Shown here piece after piece: positions 48,904 through 59,091 of a stretch of DNA of 64,000 nt. The stretch is taken from NCBI RefSeq assembly GCF_035594125.1, contig NC_087151.1:17251001-17315000 (forward strand), written 5' to 3'. The notes below the pieces were generated by a model. It saw only the letters and a program-made list of their open reading frames with translations. It searched no databases and was not told where the DNA came from. The stretch is from Scylla paramamosain. Lineage: Eukaryota > Arthropoda > Malacostraca > Decapoda > Portunidae. Numbering within the stretch: position 1 is the stretch's first letter; the number at the start of each line of letters is the position of its first letter. The translations under genes and the position numbers were made by a program.

Positions 48904-50069
48904 TTATACTGAGCCTAGCACTGCTTTTTGAAAAGGGTCTATTTCCCCTTGTATATCCTTATTATAATATTTAGCAAATGTGGCTTCCTGCGTCCAACCA
49001 GATTTTGCCATGATGGTGGCTTTGCCTTAGACACTGACGCAGGTATAATACTACCTGCTGTGTACCTCTTGGTATCAATCCCACACTTACATAACATGGT
49101 CTTAAGCCACCTTGCCACCGTGTCCTTAGAAACACTCCTATGAGGTTTTATATAACTTATGAGTAGTTTCCCATCTGCATTTCCAGATTCTGTCCTTAGC
49201 CTCTCAGTTCTTTCTATATACTCTTTCATAGTCTTAACTACACACAATCTGTAATCCTGAGGATAAGCTTTAAATACAATAGTACGAACATTAAATTTTG
49301 GCCTGCATTGCTTGATGTTACCTCCTAACAAAACTGAAACAGATTCTTCTCCAAATGCCATATTCACCAACGATAATAAGTGCAAAGTTTGGATCCTGGC
49401 TGCTTGTGTCATTGCCATCAGCATCACCATTTTTAGCGACAAGTCTTTCAGTGTTAGGCTGTGTAGTGGTTCCATGAGTCTTATCTTTTGTAATACAAGT
49501 TTCACATCCCAGGTCGTCGCATACCTGGGTGTAAAAGGGCGTAAGTTGAAGACTCCCCACAGAAATCTGTTGACGAGTGGGTGATTGCCCGCTCTGCAGC
49601 CTTCTACCATAATTCCTATTGCAGATAGAGCCCCTCTCGCCGTGTTAATGCTTTCATAACCCACACCCCTTTGAAAGTTATGAGACAGAAAGTTTAATAT
49701 ATCTGCTACAGATGGTGCAATGGGATTAATGTTCCCTCTACTACAAAAGAGTGTCCACCTCTTGATGTGAGTGTTGTATTGTCTACCTGTTGCTGGTTTC
49801 CAAGAGGCCATAATGATTTCCGTACCTTCTTTAGATATGCCACATTCTCCAAGTTGTTTCCGGACAACTGACAAGCCATCAAATTTGTGTGTTTCATTAT
49901 TGGGTGTTCCTCTGCAGTTGACGGATGCATTAGCACATTTTTCCTTCTCTGTATGACCCGAGGGTCGTCTACTAGCATCCGAAGGAGCACCCCCATCCAC
50001 GCTTGTGATGGCCAAAGTGGCACTATGATCCATCCTCTGGTCCTTTCCTCCCTTAACTTCTGCAGACAT
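48904..50069 (-). pseudogene. DIRS tyrosine recombinase (YR), inactivated
   Basis: The frame from 50069 gives ASWKPATGRQYNTHIKRW (SAM-like core-binding region), then SVADILNFLSHNFQRGVGYE and SAIGIMVEG. The catalytic domain follows: AARIQTLHLL with the first Arg. The HxxR box should read AHSTR but here is AGSII, so His and Arg are both lost. A one-base slip near 49015 sends the frame to a wrong end at 48939. Read one frame over, the sequence continues GWTQEATFAKYYNKD (the nucleophile-Tyr block) to TAA at 48904-48906. Normal DIRS YRs need R-HxxR-Y, so this copy cannot recombine. The start is uncertain: the first about 75 codons overlap the RNase H ORF. Confidence 0.85.
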
Positions 50070-50779
50070 GTAGAGATCAGAGAGAAGGGAGGAAAGAGGT
50101 ATACCAATTTAAAATTAGCCCATGGAATTGTAAATGCATCAATATATGCAGCCTCTGGATCTGGTGTCCATGCACAGAATGGAGTCATTTGTTTGTTCAA
50201 ACGTGAAGTGAATAGGTCTATACAAGGATTCCCAAATATAGAATACAATTCCTTAAATATCATCTCATTCAGCTGCCACTCATCTCTGTCATTAAAGGAA
50301 CGTGATGCCTCGTCGGCCATGACGTTACATTTGCCTGGTATGTGGGAAGCTGTCAGCCATACCCCATTACTAAGACACCATTCCCAGATGTCCCTACTAA
50401 TGTCATCACAAACTATTGACTTAACACCTCCCATCTCATTCACGTAATTAATCGCTGTGGTGTTATCACATAACACCCTGACGTGTAAACCTCTACGGAG
50501 ATCTGTAAAAGATCTCAATGAGGATAATATAGCCAGTAATTCACGTGCATTAATGTGCGAACGCACCTCTTCAGGGGACCATCTGCCATTGGTAGTGATG
50601 CTATTTAGGCAACCTGCCCATCCTAGATTTGAAGCATCTGTGAACAACTCAGTATCTGGTGCATTTCTGAATATTTTCCTGTTTTGATTCTCCAATTCCT
50701 TAATCCACCAGTTTAAATCTGTTCTAATCTCCTCTGTAATGTTCATCCATTTATTAAAGTCTCCACATGCCTCTTCCAA
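49706..50779 (-). CDS. DIRS RNase H and downstream conserved domain
   Basis: 357-codon open frame. RNase H acidic residues are in place: TELFTDASNLGWAG (Asp), HINARELLAI (Glu), VRVLCDNTTAINYVN (Asp) and CNVMADEASR (Asp). The following block IDLFTSRLNKQMTPFCAW, DPEAAYIDAF, LVYLFPPFSLI and IIVPLWPSQAW is the DIRS-type domain after RNase H, sometimes likened to a methyltransferase region. It removes the RNA strand during reverse transcription. The frame joins the RT by a frameshift near 50770, so it was part of one polyprotein; this segment itself is intact. Confidence 0.85.
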   Translation of the reverse strand: MEEACGDFNKWMNITEEIRTDLNWWIKELENQNRKIFRNAPDTELFTDASNLGWAGCLNSITTNGRWSPEEVRSHINARELLAILSSLRSFTDLRRGLHVRVLCDNTTAINYVNEMGGVKSIVCDDISRDIWEWCLSNGVWLTASHIPGKCNVMADEASRSFNDRDEWQLNEMIFKELYSIFGNPCIDLFTSRLNKQMTPFCAWTPDPEAAYIDAFTIPWANFKLVYLFPPFSLISTCLQKLREERTRGWIIVPLWPSQAWMGVLLRMLVDDPRVIQRRKNVLMHPSTAEEHPIMKHTNLMACQLSGNNLENVAYLKKVRKSLWPLGNQQQVDNTTLTSRGGHSFVVEGTLIPLHHL

Positions 50780-50894
50780 AAGCCTTGATCTTTGCTCTTT
50801 CCATCCTCCTATAGTGCATCTTCCCCATCTCTACAGCTGGGATTGCTGCCACCAGCAGGCCAATCACTCTTGCCACAATTCTAATTTTTTCTTT

Positions 50895-51389
50895 CTATCT
50901 ATTGACTAAAAGAGAGCAATGCTGTATAATCTTATCCCTCCTACGCACCAGCAAGGTAACTGTCATGGCCACCGAATCTATCACGTTACCTAAATACTCA
51001 ATACGCGTAGTGGGACTCAAAACAGATTTCTCCACATTTATGCAGAAACCTACACTCTGCAACAACTGAATGGTTTCATTCATGCAATCAAAACATCTCG
51101 GCAAAGAGCTACTACACAGAAGCGTATCATCAATATAACTAGTGATGTTGTGGCCTTTATGCCTAAGTGTAGAGAAAACTGGCTTCAGAAGTTTTGTAAA
51201 TAGACGAGGACCATCCGAAAACCCGTTAGGTAGACATGTGAACTGGTAAATCTTATCCAACCATCTAAAACACAGATATTTTTGTTGTTCCTCTGCAATT
51301 TTTACTGAATAATAGGCTTTCTTAAGGTCTATAGAAGCCATATAATCTCCTTGACTAAGCAACTGTAATGCTTGTTCAAAATTTTCCAT
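50895..51389 (-). pseudogene. DIRS reverse transcriptase core
   Basis: 165-codon frame: MENFEQALQLLSQGDYMASI, DLKKAYYSVKI (block with first catalytic Asp), YQFTCLPNGFSDGPRLFTKL, ITSYIDDTLL (catalytic YIDD) and SVLSPTTRIEYLGNVID. LPNG/YIDD is typical for DIRS/LTR-type RTs rather than LINEs. Ends with an in-frame TAG about 15 codons before the next conserved stretch, and its N-terminal part (51799-51458) is in other frames because of two slips at about 51420-51470. Confidence 0.85.
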
Positions 51390-51457
51390 TTTAAAATGAG
51401 TATATTCTACATGCCTGTTCAGTTTTCAAGATTTAACACATCCTATAATCCCCCGTC

Positions 51458-51799
51458 TTATTCTTCCTCAGAAAAAACTGGTGAAAGTATTTGTTGATCC
51501 TGTCTATGTGTCTCTATGATGGCCTTTATCTCTAACAATTTTTTAATCTCCTGATGCATAATCAGTTTATCTTCCTCACTAAAGACATACTGTATATCCT
51601 CTCTAAATAAATATCCGATGTTAGCTTCATCTATATTCAGATGACAATGTTCCACCATATCCAAAATGAACAGGTCACTTGTAATCACACGCCATTTATT
51701 GATAAACTTGTGAAGTTGCCCAGCCTCAAATTGTTCTCTCACCTGGGTTAACACCGGGGGTTGTGTTGACCCCGGCCTCTCACGTTTTTTGTTGTCCAA
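51458..51799 (-). pseudogene. DIRS pol N-terminal fragment
   Basis: EQFEAGQLHKFINKWRVITS, LFILDMVEHCHL and FSEEDKLIMHQEIKKLLEIK, then ILSPVF, precede the RT fingers as in DIRS pol. A frameshift after SPVF moves the reading to FLRKNKTGDYR, then another to NRHVEYTHFK, which joins the RT frame. It overlaps the gag end by 52 nt in another frame. Confidence 0.75.
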
Positions 51800-52995
51800 G
51801 CTTGAGCAGGGTAGGAGCGCCTGTGTTCACCACTGGAGGGCATCCTGCAAAAACCATATGGCTGATATCTGGATGGGAATCCACAGGAGGAGGTCTTGGC
51901 AAAAAAGTTACGTTGTTTACCTCCACCAAATCTGCCACTGCTTGCAGCCCAAGATGTAGGCTTCTTAAAAGTGAACTTGGTTTTCAGCCTTTCTGCCTCC
52001 TCAATATTTCTGGTGGCTTCTGACAGGTCATCCCCAAACAATAGACCCGTCATGGGAGCCTTGTTAGCACACAAATGAGAATATTTGGGATTAATGTCCC
52101 TCTTTATGATATGTTGCCTGGTCAAGTTATTTTTGTAGTGGGCATTACCCAATAATGCTAATGTACCATTGAGCATGGCCACCTCATTTGCAATAATTTG
52201 GTGCTCTTCATCACGTGCCACCTTGTCTAGCACAGTAAGCGATTTTACAACAATAGTAGCTGCCTTGGTAATATCTTTTCCCACTTCCCTTAAGCGGAAG
52301 TCTGCCTTCTTTGCCTCTGCAGGCAGCGCGTCCAGGACCTGTGGGTTGCAATCCACTTGAGTTAATGCATGGCAGTTACTTGGTCTAAATGTCACCTCAT
52401 CCTCTACAATGGCTTTGTAATCTTCCTGCCTCATGCCATTAATAAACAGATGGTTCACCATTGCAGCAGTTTCCTTGTCAAGTTCTTTTGAGACAGTTTC
52501 CGTGGGTCCATAATTCTTAGCACCTTGTAACAATATACTATCATGAGGAACATCCCTCTGGATTTCCTCTTCCTCATCACTGTCCTCCCTCAGTGGAGTT
52601 CTAAATCCAGAAAATCCTGCCTGTGATTCCTGAGAATCTGGCACCAAAGTATTATTTGACACCGACAGGGAAGCATTGTTATGAACTGCTTTTGACTTCA
52701 CAGCCCTATTTTCCTTCTTAAGCTTGTCCATGTCTTTCCTCAACTCAGTCAAAGCATCCATAATCATGCCCAAAGAAGGCGCAGTGCTGTCTTCACCAAT
52801 GTATTTTGGAGAAGGGGAAGGTGACCGAGAGTAACTTAACCTCTCATGACGAGTAGAACGGCTCTTGGATCTGGATCTTTCTTCATCATGTTTACTCCCC
52901 TTGTGTAGTTCCTTTACCTTAGCTGAGGTGCGTGGCTTGTTGGTAGTTCTGAATCTCTCGGGACTGGGGCAAGCATCAGAAGGCGTCCTAGACAT
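51748..52995 (-). CDS. DIRS Gag-like protein (intact, 415 codons)
   Basis: Start at MSRTPSDACPSPERFRT (52995); an upstream ATG lies in unrelated family A sequence and was rejected. N-terminus is Arg/Ser-rich (RSRSKSRSTRHERLSYSRSP), followed by a predicted coiled coil (MDALTELRKDMDKLKKENRA), an acidic stretch (DSDEEEE), and the conserved core EVTFRPSNCHALTQVDCNP, EVGKDITKAATIVVKSL, GTLALLGNAHYKNNLTR and FGDDLSEATRNIEEAERL, as in DIRS ORF1 proteins. It probably packages element RNA. No CCHC knuckle is visible. The only full-length undamaged retroelement ORF seen here. Confidence 0.8.
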   Translation of the reverse strand: MSRTPSDACPSPERFRTTNKPRTSAKVKELHKGSKHDEERSRSKSRSTRHERLSYSRSPSPSPKYIGEDSTAPSLGMIMDALTELRKDMDKLKKENRAVKSKAVHNNASLSVSNNTLVPDSQESQAGFSGFRTPLREDSDEEEEIQRDVPHDSILLQGAKNYGPTETVSKELDKETAAMVNHLFINGMRQEDYKAIVEDEVTFRPSNCHALTQVDCNPQVLDALPAEAKKADFRLREVGKDITKAATIVVKSLTVLDKVARDEEHQIIANEVAMLNGTLALLGNAHYKNNLTRQHIIKRDINPKYSHLCANKAPMTGLLFGDDLSEATRNIEEAERLKTKFTFKKPTSWAASSGRFGGGKQRNFFAKTSSCGFPSRYQPYGFCRMPSSGEHRRSYPAQAWTTKNVRGRGQHNPRC

Positions 52996-53035
52996 GGCGG
53001 CTAATGTTAACAAGACGCCACCCCTTTTAACAGCA

Positions 53036-53263
53036 GTTCCTATTCTCAATCATTCATCCCTTTCTCTGGTAAATGTTGGAACTCCCTGCCTGCTTCTGTA
53101 TTTCCTCCTTCCTAGGGGGGCAGGTTCAGGACATTTATCCTTCTATTTTTTATGATTATTTTGAGACCTCTTTTGGGACTGGCACCTCAGTGGTATTTTT
53201 TTTTTTCCTTTTTTTTTTTTTTTTTTGCCCGTGACCCTCTTATGCAAAAAAAAAAAAAACACC
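53036..53263 (+). mobile_element. LINE family A fragment A10, right of the DIRS element
   Basis: TATTCTCAATCATTCATCCC, GGAACTCCCTGCCTGCTTCT, a degraded C-terminus, then a T-run, GCCCGTGACCCTCTTATGC and an A-run. Same strand as A9 and 3' of it in family A order; about 160 bp of the family consensus is missing between the two. Confidence 0.75.
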
Positions 53264-54410
53264 AAGGACATTGTCCTCACCCACCTCTTCACCTTTCTGG
53301 GGAAAGGATGTGAGCTGTACCAGCAGGGCACATCACTGCCAGAAATACTCATGGCACTCTGGTCCACCCTCTCCACACTCCTGTCCTCTAGTAATGGCTC
53401 TCACTTTCATGCAGGGGAATGCCAGGTCCCTCAAGAAGTCACAGGAACTCCAGGAACAGCTCAAGGAGACACTTCTCACCATCATCAGGGTGTATGTGAC
53501 AGGTCTCACACCACATCTCACTCTTAACCTACCTGGCTACTATGTCAAGAGGCAAGACCACCACTAGGGATGTGGTGGAGTCCTTGCCCTCTGGGAGGCA
53601 CTTGCCAATTCACTATTCAACCTCCCACCATGGCCAGGTGGACACTTGGAGACTGCTGCTGCCTGGGTCTGTCTTCTGAGTGGCTGGCTGACAGTGGTAG
53701 TGCTACAACCCTGATGAAACAACCTACCAGAAACTGTAACACTACTTTTCCTTCCTCCCACCACTTGTAATGGGGGACTTCAATGCCCACTACCTGTGCT
53801 GGGATCCTCAGTTCTTCCCCAATCAAATGAACCAGGCAAGGAATGCACTGTTCCAGGCAATGATGGATGCTGCCCACTTGTCTCTCCTCAGTCCACCAGG
53901 ACTTGCTACCAGATATGACCCTCACACCAGAGCCATGTCTGTCCTAGATCTCTTCTTTGGCAACTCATTCTTCTACATCACAAACTTCACCGCCAGTCCA
54001 TACATGGGGAGTGACCACCTTCCTCTGTTGGCCTTTCTTCCCCAAGTCACCCCTCCACCCCATCCAGGATACCTATCTAAGTGAAACATTAAGCCCTCTG
54101 AGTGGCTAAGATTCCAGGCAGCCTTAACACCACAACGAGGTCTTTCTACTCTATCCTTTGAAGAGACAGCCATATTCTTTGCCCATACCCTGAAGAATGC
54201 TGGCAAAACAGCCTTCTGCCTCACCACTCATTACAGACCCTGCCAGCCCAGCAAGCCATGGTGGAATGATGAATGTGCTCAGGCACATGCTGAAGAGCCT
54301 GAAACAGATGGTGCAGGATTCCCACACTGCAGGTTGATGCAGAATACTGTTGCCTGGATGCTATCTGTGCAAGGGTCATCCTACAGACCTAAAGCAAGGC
54401 ATAGGAATCC
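53264..54410 (+). pseudogene. LINE G: APE endonuclease and linker
   Basis: Plus strand. NARSLKKSQELQEQLKET and TPHLTLNLPGYYVKRQD (53420-53567), a shifted stretch through 53770, then MGDFNAHYLCWDPQFF (GDFNAH catalytic block) with NSFFYITNFTASPYMGSDHL (SDH block, 53770-54084). The linker follows: SEWLRFQAALTPQRGLSTLS and SKPWWNDECAQAHAE (54095-54290). This is a jockey-like LINE endonuclease, different in sequence from families A and B. Frameshifts at about 53560 and 53770 and a stop at 54084 inactivate it. Confidence 0.8.
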
Positions 54411-55195
54411 CACTGTTTGTGGTGGGATGCTGCACCCTCACCCTGCATTCCATTGTCCAATGTAGCCTGACCTGCCTGTGACCTGATGCCAGCCTCTGGC
54501 CACCTGACCTGACCACATGGACAGTGAGGTCAATCAAACTTCTCCTCCTGCCTTTGCTTTTGTGCTCATCGCTGCTGACCATGTGGGGTCCCAGTGAGAT
54601 CAAGAATCCTAGCTGTGACCCCAGTCTGGCCAGTCCTCATCCAGCCAGCCTCTGACTTGGATATGCAGCTTGTAGGACTCATCTGTTCCTTCTATAGTTT
54701 TGTTGAATTATATCAATATACAGCGACAGTTTTACAAATGTGTTTCTCTGACACATTTTGGACACCACCTCTTCACAAGTATATAGAATCATTGTACTAG
54801 GTAAATCTGCTTTTTCTACTGTGTAGAGGTGGTGGCCAAAGAAACACAATGGTAAGTGCTGTGATATATTAATATAAATAAACTGTACAAAAGATAATAA
54901 AATGTGCTGAGCTGCCAGGAGCTGCATGTCTATCACCGAGGCAAGGTGGACAAGAACTGCTGATGCTGGGGCGGTTGCTGGGCTAGGTCAGTTCGTGGCC
55001 AGGGCTGGCATCCCGGAAACAAAGGGATGAGGGTTGATCTCACTCCCATGTGGTGATAGGTGGGCAGCCAAAGGCTTGGCGTCAGATAGAGGACTGGAGA
55101 ATGGAATGTAGGGGCGTGTGAAGCGTCCCACCACATCATACCAGAACATGATCTTCCTTCTCCCTCTCCTCCTCCACCTGAAGGACATGAGATTT
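54411..55195. other. Unassigned insert between the two parts of LINE G
   Basis: Separates the endonuclease/linker from the RT start of LINE G. Holds an imperfect inverted repeat (about 54738-54779 with 54819-54852, sharing TGTGTTTCT and ACCACCTCT). No ORF of known type. Confidence 0.5.
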
Positions 55196-55199
55196 CATC

Positions 55200-55686
55200 C
55201 ATGCCATGGAGGGAAATAAGATGTGTCCCTCCATCCCTCTCCAAGGGAAATCCTGGCCAGCCTCTTCTATCTCAAAATAAGTCTTCCTCCCACTCATGAG
55301 CCATCCCCAGACCTAAACAAAGTCATCACTGTAGCCAACACCTCTTCTGCGATCCAAGAGCTGACCTATCCCTTCATTTGACAAGAACTGGCCATAGCAG
55401 TGGGATCCTCAAATCTGGCAAAACACCTGGTTTGGACCTCAGCCATTTCCTCCTTCCCCTGTAAGACACTTTCCTACAGCTATGCAACACCAGCTGGGTG
55501 GAAGGAAGATTTCCTGCCTGTATTGCACAGCCTCATCACCCTCCTCTCCTATGTTGGGAAGTTGATGGAGCACCTGGTGACCAACAAACTTAGCTGGTCA
55601 TTGAAGAAACACAACCTTCTTAGGAAGAGAGAGTGTGGCTTCCATCTCCACAGGATTACCCTGGACATGCTGAGTCAAATGGAATA
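55200..55686 (+). pseudogene. LINE G: RT N-terminal part
   Basis: DLNKVITVANTSSAIQEL, an LAIAVGSSNLAKHLVW block that corresponds to the A..SS.PAKTPG..-type RT start, AGWKEDFLPVLHSLI, and LLSYVGKLMEHLVTNKLSWS, then LRKRECGFHLHRITLDMLSQ (the QCGFR-type block). The catalytic palm is missing: the element is cut at the TIR transposon at 55687. Confidence 0.7.
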
Positions 55687-56215
55687 AAGTGGAACCTCAG
55701 CTCTTGAACTTAATGTTCAAAATCTCAATTGTTTGGAAACTGAAATTATTTTCCTCATATAAATGAATGAAAAATGGATTAATCAGTTCCTGGACACTGT
55801 CCACCCTGTTTTAGTGGCTTATGATAGATGCTGCTAAGATGGCCACTCCACAACATCTCCAGTTCACACATTATTTATCCAGAAAGGATGTATTGAGTGA
55901 ATTTAATGACATGGAACTCATCAGAAAGTATGAATAGACTGTACAGGTATTCTCTTTCTCATTGATCTAGTGAGGGAAGCCTTACAGAATGACACAGAGG
56001 AGCAACCCACTTACTGCTGAAATTAAGGTGATCATAACATTTAGACATCTTGCAGCTGGGAAAAGCTACTGGGAAAATGCAGTTGTGTAGTAGTGATGGC
56101 ATTGTGGGTCATCAAGAGACCCACAGGTGGCTCAGGATTACTCCTGAGCCAGCCAAAAACTGTTTATTTACATTGAGGCTCTTCAGTGGGATCACACTTA
56201 CCTTGTTTCAAAGGT
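55687..56215 (+). mobile_element. TIR transposon F2 (relative of F1), HARBI1-like ORF remnant
   Basis: Left end AAGTGGAACCTCAGCTCTTG preceded by TA. Interior plus strand: MATPQHLQFTHYLSRKDV-type reading near 55836-55890, EFNDMELIRKYE, then NPLTAEIKVIITFRHLAAGK and KMQLCSSDGIVGHQE. It corresponds to the minus strand of F1. The right end is not seen; it stops at the MITE fragment at 56222. Confidence 0.6.
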
Positions 56216-56221
56216 TGAGTT

Positions 56222-56345
56222 GCTGTATTTGCCAGCATATTAGATGCACCTCTGCATAAGATGCACCCCAATTTTACAGGAATGTTTTGTGGAAAAAAAT
56301 GTATTATGTTTCATTATAAAGTCATGGAAAAAAAAAATTGTAGTG
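56222..56345. repeat. MITE end fragment, copy 2
   Basis: TGTATTTGCCAGCATATTAG and CTGCATAAGATGCACCCCAA match 35494-35620. It breaks off at TGTAGTGTG, where LINE B4 begins. Confidence 0.65.
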
Positions 56346-57392
56346 TGTGTGTGTGTTTACCTAGTTGTATTTACCTAGTTGTTGTTTATGGGATGGGAGT
56401 AATCTCATAGTATCCCGTCTCTGTATCTATCTAGTTTGGTCTTAAAAGCATGGACAGTTATGGCATGGACAAAGTTTTCACTGAGTTCATTCCATTTGTT
56501 CACACTTCTGTGAGGAAAGCCATACTCCTTAATGTCTCTTCTACAGATAAATTTCTTCAACTTCTTATTGTGTCCCCTTGTACTTTGTGAATCTAAATTT
56601 ATAAAACCTTCTTTGTCCACATTTTCCATACCATTTATCATTCTATAGATGTTTATCAAATCTCCTGTCTCTCTCCTATTTTCAAGGGCAGGAATTTCCA
56701 ACATTCTTAATCTCTCTTTCTAGGTCAATTTACTCAACTCCGGAACCATTAGTGACTGCTCTTTGTACTCTTCCTAATTTTACAATATTCCTCTTTGTAT
56801 GAGGAGACCACACCACTGCCACATATTCCAATCTTAGTCTTATTATGGAAATCAACAACTTTTTATCATTGCTTTATCCAAATATGAGAATGCCATTCTT
56901 ACTCTTTTTAACAAATTCATTGTCTCTCCAGTAATTTTATCAATGTGTCTATCCGGAGTCAAATTTTCAGTAACTGTTACTCCCAAATCCACTTCCTCTT
57001 TTGACTTCTTTAACTGCACACCTTCCATCTCATAATGATATTGTATTCTTTTCTTACTTTTACAAAACTTCAGTACTTTACATTTACTTAAATTAAATTC
57101 CATTTGCCAAGATTTACTTCATCTATTTATCTTATTTGAATCATCTTGCAGTACCATACAGTCATTTACATTTTCTACCCTTCTCATCAGCTTAGCATCA
57201 TCCACAAATAAGTTCATATAACTATCTATTTCTTCATTTATGTCATTCACATATATTACAAACATTATCAGCCCCAACACTGACCCCTGTGAGACACCAC
57301 TAGTTACTTTCAGCCAAGGTGAATTTTGGTCTTGTATTACAGACCAAAATTCATCTTGACTGAAAGTGTGTGTTTGTGAGTGTGTATGTGCA
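56346..57392 (-). mobile_element. LINE family B copy B4
   Basis: Minus strand. The 3' end is at left, with two 14-bp tail units (plus strand ACCTAGTTGTATTTACCTAG) after (GT)n. Frames: 57508-57119 (SGVSQGSVLGLIMFVIYVND, NLFVDDAKL), 57103-56852 (MEFNLSKCKVLKFCKSKKRI; EVDLGVTVTENLTPDRHI) and 56704-56405 (MLEIPALENRRETGDLINIY; GFPHRSVNKWNELSENFV). A small hairpin GAATTTTGGTCT/AGACCAAAATTC is at about 57322-57353. 5'-truncated where copy A6 begins. Frameshifts make it dead. Confidence 0.85.
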
Positions 57393-58347
57393 TGTAAGAG
57401 GGCCAATGGCAAAGGGCAACAAAAATTTTTAACAAAAAGAAAGGCCCACTTAATGCCAGTTCCCATAGAGATGTCAGATAGAATAATAAAAACACAGAGG
57501 ATAAGCATCTTGAAAGCTCCCTCTTGAAATAGTTCAAGACATAGGAAGGAGGAAATACAGAAGCAGGCAGGGATTTCTAAACTTTACCAGAAAAGGGTTG
57601 AATGATTGAGAATACTGGTTAACTCTTGCCTTAGAGAGGGCGACAGAATAGGGATGAGAGAAAGAAGAGTCTTTTGCTGCCAGGCCACAGGAGGGGAGGT
57701 TTGCAGTTAGCAGTATCAGAGTAGCAGTTAGCATGAAAATAGCAAATGAAAATATTAAGAGCTTTAGCATTACTGTGATGAGAGAGAGTTAGTCAATTAA
57801 GCTTATGATTCCAGTCTCTTTAAAATAGTGGTGTGAGTGGAATCCCTCCCAAACATGTGAAGCAAACTCCACACATGGATAGATGAGGCCCCTGCACAGA
57901 GTTAGCGGCTGGGGTGGGAGAATCTGGCAGAGACGACACAGAACACCTAACTTCATAGAAGCTGCTTTGGCTGGAGATGAGATGTGAGGTCTCCAGTTTA
58001 GATTATAAGTAAAGGACAAACCAAGGATGTTCATTGTAGAAGATGGGGACAGTTGAGTGTCATTGAAGAAGAAGAGATAGTTGTCTGGAAGGTTCGTGTC
58101 AAGTTGATAGATGGAGGAATTAAATTTTTGTGGCACTGAACAATACCAAGTTTGCTCTGCCCCAATCAGAAATTTTACAGAGAGCAGAAGTCAGGCATTT
58201 TGTGGCTTCCCTGTGTGAAATGTTTATTTCCTGAAGCATTGAATATCTATGAAAAGACATGAAAAAGTGCAGGGTGGTATCATCAGAGTAGGAGTGGATA
58301 GGACAATGGTTTAGAAGATCAATGATGAATAATAGGAAGAGAGTGGT
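57393..58347 (-). mobile_element. LINE family A copy A6, degraded
   Basis: Minus strand. Variant tail (plus strand AAGAGGGCCAATGGCAAAGG) without poly(A), abutting a GT-rich run. Frames 57770-57534 and 58136-57789 ([40 protein letters not shown]) cover the thumb and C-terminus. The catalytic part near 58290 is fragmentary. Confidence 0.8.
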
Positions 58348-58441
58348 GCCAAAATCCCTAAGAGTGTGTGTTTTGTCCTCACACCAGGTACGATGCAGTG
58401 CTGTAGCTGTGTAGTACTATCATCACATCTACAACCATGTG

Positions 58442-58951
<510 letters not shown>

Positions 58952-59091
58952 GTGTACTACTGCTTCAACTCCACACCTACAGGCATAGGCTTATAGGCCT
59001 AGGCATCTGTACTACAGCCACATCATATGCATGGTAATTAATAGTTTTTTTTTTAAGTGCTTCTAATGTGCTGGCAAATACAGTACTATTT

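Larger units (their letters stand above)
48372..53035 (-). mobile_element. DIRS-like tyrosine-recombinase retrotransposon
   Basis: Minus strand, about 4.66 kb. From 5' (right): gag ORF (52995-51748), pol start (51799-51458), RT (51389-50895), RNase H with downstream domain (50779-49706) and tyrosine recombinase (50069-48904, overlapping the RNase H ORF). 3' non-coding DNA contains a 95-bp inverted repeat (48372-48466 with 48608-48702) and a partial third copy (48723-48751). This gene set and the overlap are the hallmark of DIRS-type elements, which integrate by a recombinase rather than an integrase and leave no target duplication. The expected 5' terminal repeat is not seen: the right side ends in family A sequence at about 53036. 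Confidence 0.85.

Noticed and set aside
49887..50447. 186-codon plus-strand frame inside the DIRS element
   Set aside because: Antisense of the RNase H/recombinase region, without any domain; the minus strand carries the conserved residues.
48904..53035. Retroviral provirus or LTR retrotransposon
   Set aside because: There is no integrase, no envelope and no direct LTRs. A tyrosine recombinase and inverted repeats point to a DIRS-type element.
52995..53049. Upstream ATG adding 18 residues to the DIRS gag
   Set aside because: The extra codons come from the junction with LINE fragment A10; MSRTPSDACPSPERF is the natural start.
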